Below are positions 6,324-8,370 of a stretch of 8,370 nt of DNA, in pieces. The notes beneath the pieces were generated by a model. It was not told where the DNA came from. It saw nothing but the letters and a program-made list of their open reading frames with translations, and ran no database searches. Numbering within the stretch: the first letter of the stretch is position 1; every line of letters starts with the position of its first letter. The position numbers were made by a program, and so were the translations under genes. The DNA is taken from assembly GCA_031265015.1 (NCBI GenBank), contig JAISDG010000075.1:1-8370 (forward strand), written 5' to 3'. The stretch is from Spirochaetaceae bacterium. GTDB lineage: Bacteria > Spirochaetota > Spirochaetia > Treponematales > Breznakiellaceae.

Positions 6324-7124
6324 ATGGTAAGAAGTTTATGGACCGGCGCTTCCGGCATGATCGGACAGCAGAACAACATCGACACGATTTCCAACAACCT
6401 GGCAAACGTCAACACCTACGGTTACCGGAAGGTCCGGGCGGAATTCGAAGACCTGATCTACCAGACCATCAGGACCGCGGGAACTCCCGCGACGGAAGAA
6501 ACGGTGGTCCCCGTGGGAACCCAGATGGGCCACGGGGTTAAGCTTGCCGCCACCCAGCGGATGTTCGGCCAGGGGGCGCTTCAGTCCACGGAGAATCCCA
6601 CCGACATGGCTATTTCGGGGGAGGGTTTTTTCCGGGTCCAGCTCCAGGACGGAACCTATGCCTATACCCGGAACGGCGCCTTTGAGGTGGACCAGAACGG
6701 CCGGATGGTAAGTTCCCAGGGCTACTGGCTTCTGCCGGACATCGTCCTGCCGGAACGGCATCTTCCCCAAAGCCTTACCATAACCAAAGACGGCCGGGTG
6801 GAGGTAAAGGTACCGGAGATTAACGGCGACGAACCTATTCCCGTGGGACAGCTGGAACTGTACCGCTTTCCCAATCCCGCGGGCCTGACCGCGGTGGGGG
6901 AAAATCTTTTTAAGGTAACCAACGCATCGGGGGATCCCATCCCCGGCCGGCCCAATGAAATGGGGATGGGAAGCATAGAACACCGGTTCATTGAAATGTC
7001 CAACGTGTCGGTGGTTAAGGAGATGGTGGATCTGATTGTGGCCCAGCGGGCCTATGAATTTAATTCCCGGACCATCCAGACCACCGATAACATGCTGGGT
7101 ACCGCCACCACGTTAAAGCGGTAG
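6324..7124 (+). CDS. flgG: Flagellar basal-body distal rod protein FlgG
   Basis: This 266-residue protein has the standard FlgG length (about 260) and polymerises into the distal rod below the hook. The N-terminus MVRSLWTGASGM with the SNNLANVNTYGY segment (to about residue 34) and the following RAEFEDLIYQT are close to the FlgG consensus. The D1 domain has DMAISGEGFFRV (from residue 94) and YTRNGAFEVDQNGR. The C-terminal helix (about 227-266) includes SNVSVVKEMVDLIVAQRAYEFN, the rod/hook polymerisation signature. No gaps or inactivating changes are seen. It lies between flgF and flgJ on the same strand. A 79-base spacer with a hairpin precedes flgJ, so mRNA levels may differ across that junction. 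Confidence 0.95.
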   Translation: MVRSLWTGASGMIGQQNNIDTISNNLANVNTYGYRKVRAEFEDLIYQTIRTAGTPATEETVVPVGTQMGHGVKLAATQRMFGQGALQSTENPTDMAISGEGFFRVQLQDGTYAYTRNGAFEVDQNGRMVSSQGYWLLPDIVLPERHLPQSLTITKDGRVEVKVPEINGDEPIPVGQLELYRFPNPAGLTAVGENLFKVTNASGDPIPGRPNEMGMGSIEHRFIEMSNVSVVKEMVDLIVAQRAYEFNSRTIQTTDNMLGTATTLKR

Positions 7125-7169
7125 TACGAAGGGTAACAAAAGACCGGGATTTTTTGTGATATTTTAAGA

Positions 7170-7187
7170 GGCCTTTTTGGAAAGGCC
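7170..7187 (+). other. Hairpin in the flgG-flgJ spacer
   Basis: GGCCTTT (7170-7176) and AAAGGCC (7181-7187) form a perfect 7-bp stem with a TTGG loop in the otherwise A+T-rich 79-base spacer. No T-tract follows on the + strand, so it is not a standard terminator. It ends 16 bases before the flgJ ATG and just before its ribosome binding site (AGGA, 7193-7196). It could be a processing or stability element, or could attenuate translation of flgJ. Confidence 0.5.
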
Positions 7188-7203
7188 CCCATAGGATAAG
7201 GGT

Positions 7204-7641
7204 ATGGCGGAAATTGGAACTATCGGCGGAGCGGGGGGCGGCGCTCTTTTTTTGCGCGGACCCCAGGCGGAACAGATTTCCGAAGCCCGGCTTAATTTTG
7301 CCGAGCTGATGGAACGGACGGAGAAGGCGCTTTCCGGCGCTTCCGGGCCCGATTCCGGTGAAGCTGGGGTAGTACCCAGGCAGGTTCACGTTGACAAAAC
7401 CAGCAAACTCTACGAACAGTGCCAGGCGCTGGAAACTTTTTTAGTCAAAAACCTGTTGGCGGGTATGCGGAAGACGGTATTAAAAACGGATTTGATCGAT
7501 ACGGGTTTTGCCGGAGAGGTGTACGAAGACATGCTCTGGGACGAATATGCCAAGACCTATTCCGAACGGGCAAACTTCGGCCTCGCGGAACAGGCCTATC
7601 TGGAACTAACCGGCCAGCGGGGCCGGAAGCCTTCGGCATAA
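7204..7641 (+). CDS. flgJ: Single-domain FlgJ-like rod-binding protein
   Basis: These 145 residues correspond to the rod-binding half of FlgJ, the periplasmic cap or scaffold that assists rod assembly. The first ~60 residues are low-complexity and Gly/Ala/Glu-rich, without a signal peptide, as expected for export by the flagellar type III apparatus. The conserved part (about 66-136) has KLYEQCQALETFLVKNLLAGMRKT, then GFAGEVYEDMLWDEYAK and GLAEQAYLELT, the typical FlgJ N-domain pattern. The glucosaminidase domain of enterobacterial FlgJ is absent; the protein ends soon after the rod-binding part, so another enzyme must open the peptidoglycan. AGGA at 7193-7196 is 7 bases upstream of the ATG. 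A GH13 gene starts 10 bases after the stop. Confidence 0.88.
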   Translation: MAEIGTIGGAGGGALFLRGPQAEQISEARLNFAELMERTEKALSGASGPDSGEAGVVPRQVHVDKTSKLYEQCQALETFLVKNLLAGMRKTVLKTDLIDTGFAGEVYEDMLWDEYAKTYSERANFGLAEQAYLELTGQRGRKPSA

Positions 7642-7651
7642 GGAACGGCGG

Positions 7652-8370
7652 ATGAACCATGCCTTTCGGGAACTTCTGGCTTTTCTCTACGGCGAAGAAC
7701 GGGCGGAAGTCCTTGTTCCCAGGCTTCTTGAAATCCTCCGCGCCAAAGGCGCCGCCTGCGGCGGAGACAATCCGCCGGTAAAAACTTCGGCCCTTCCCTT
7801 TACCCACAGGGACGCTTTTTTAATCAGCTACGGCGACATGCTTTCCCCCCCGAAGGCCGCGGACCGCGCTGCCCGGACCGGGACCGCCAGTACCGATCCG
7901 GAAAAAGCCGCTCCGGCGCCTTCGGCCCTTGTCCGGCTGCGGCAGTTTCTGGAAGGGCGGAACAAGGGCGCTTTTTCGTACCTCCACATCCTGCCCTTTC
8001 ACCCCTATTCGTCGGACGACGGTTTTTCAGTCATTGATTACCGGGAGGTGGATCCCCGGCTCGGTTCCTGGGAGGATCTGGAAGCCCTGAAAGAACTTCC
8101 CGCCCTGGACGGAAAACTCCGTCTGGCCTTTGATTTTGTCGTGAACCACGGCAGCGTTCACAGTCCCTGGTTCCGGAACTTTTTGAGGGATGACGAAACA
8201 TACCGGTCCTGGTACATCACGAGACCTCCGGATTATGACTGGAGTTCCGTAGTCAGGCCCCGGACCCATCCGCTCCTGACCCCCTTTACCGTTGAGGGCC
8301 GGCGGGAACCGGTATATGTCTGGACCACCTTCAGCGCGGATCAGGCGGACTACGATTTTTCCAATCCCGA
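7652..8370 (+). CDS. GH13_18 sugar phosphorylase-like protein (sucrose/glucosylglycerate phosphorylase family), 3' partial
   Basis: The first 239 residues are in the window. AAGGAACGG before the ATG gives an acceptable ribosome binding site, and the start gives LLAFLYGEERAEVLVPRLLEIL, a family-like N-terminal helix. HILPFHPYSSDDGFSVIDY (112-130) followed by DPRLGSWEDLEAL is diagnostic of the GH13_18 phosphorylases. DFVVNH (161-166) is conserved GH13 region I. VVRPRTHPLLTPF (200-212) and VWTTFSADQADYDFSNP (223-239) match the glucosylglycerate/sucrose phosphorylase branch rather than true amylases. Such enzymes cleave an alpha-glucoside with phosphate to glucose 1-phosphate. The nucleophile and acid/base lie beyond the window, so neither activity nor substrate can be settled. 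An Ala/Thr/Pro-rich linker (about 66-91) is inserted before the barrel. No signal peptide is seen, so it should be cytoplasmic. It probably shares the flagellar transcript, given the 10-base gap. Confidence 0.88.
   Translation, partial: MNHAFRELLAFLYGEERAEVLVPRLLEILRAKGAACGGDNPPVKTSALPFTHRDAFLISYGDMLSPPKAADRAARTGTASTDPEKAAPAPSALVRLRQFLEGRNKGAFSYLHILPFHPYSSDDGFSVIDYREVDPRLGSWEDLEALKELPALDGKLRLAFDFVVNHGSVHSPWFRNFLRDDETYRSWYITRPPDYDWSSVVRPRTHPLLTPFTVEGRREPVYVWTTFSADQADYDFSNP

Noticed and set aside
6336..6983. Minus-strand open frame opposite flgG
   Set aside because: No plausible ribosome binding site or domain; flgG on the other strand is unambiguous.
7150..7155. Run of six T after flgG as a possible terminator
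   Set aside because: No stem of useful length directly precedes it; the only hairpin nearby lies downstream and lacks a T-tract.
7820..8269. Minus-strand open frames at the right end
   Set aside because: They overlap the GH13_18 coding sequence, whose motifs are continuous in the + frame to the end of the window.

Overview
The window looks like ordinary chromosomal DNA from a G+C-rich spirochaete, most likely of the Treponema lineage. The basis is the flgF-flgG-flgJ rod gene order with a FlgJ that has only the rod-binding domain, no ring genes (flgA/flgH/flgI) between or right after the rod genes, as expected for periplasmic flagella, and the residue patterns of the rod proteins. This placement is inference from family knowledge; there is no rRNA or other marker here. 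Genes fill almost all of the window, and no gap exceeds about 80 bases.

Left part, + strand (1-2736): the 3' part of a probable surface or envelope protein (FlgD-type Ig-like domain, then a beta-rich region ending in a barrel-like strand) is followed after 8 bases by sdaAB and sdaAA. These encode the two subunits of an iron-sulfur L-serine dehydratase (serine to pyruvate plus ammonia) and overlap by 8 bases. A stem-loop followed by five T closes this unit.

Middle part, - strand (2781-5386): asnS (asparaginyl-tRNA synthetase) is followed by dacA (PBP5-type D-alanyl-D-alanine carboxypeptidase). They are joined by a one-base stop/start overlap (TGATG), so they are probably one transcript with coupled translation. 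The dacA end converges on the sdaAA end.

Right part, + strand (5436-8370): a 49-base divergent spacer separates asnS from a flagellar rod operon. flgF (proximal rod), flgG (distal rod) and a single-domain FlgJ (rod assembly) lie in a row. A GH13_18 sugar phosphorylase-like gene follows only 10 bases after flgJ and is cut off by the window end. A carbohydrate phosphorylase at the end of a flagellar rod operon is the most unexpected arrangement here.

I found no mobile elements, CRISPR arrays, tRNA or rRNA genes, or clear signs of recent transfer. I do not see a convincing undescribed system. The items worth a second look are the flg-GH13 linkage, the compact divergent promoter region with a possible leaderless asnS start, the mutually exclusive hairpins between sdaAA and dacA, the hairpin ahead of flgJ, and the uncharacterised Ig/barrel protein at the left edge.
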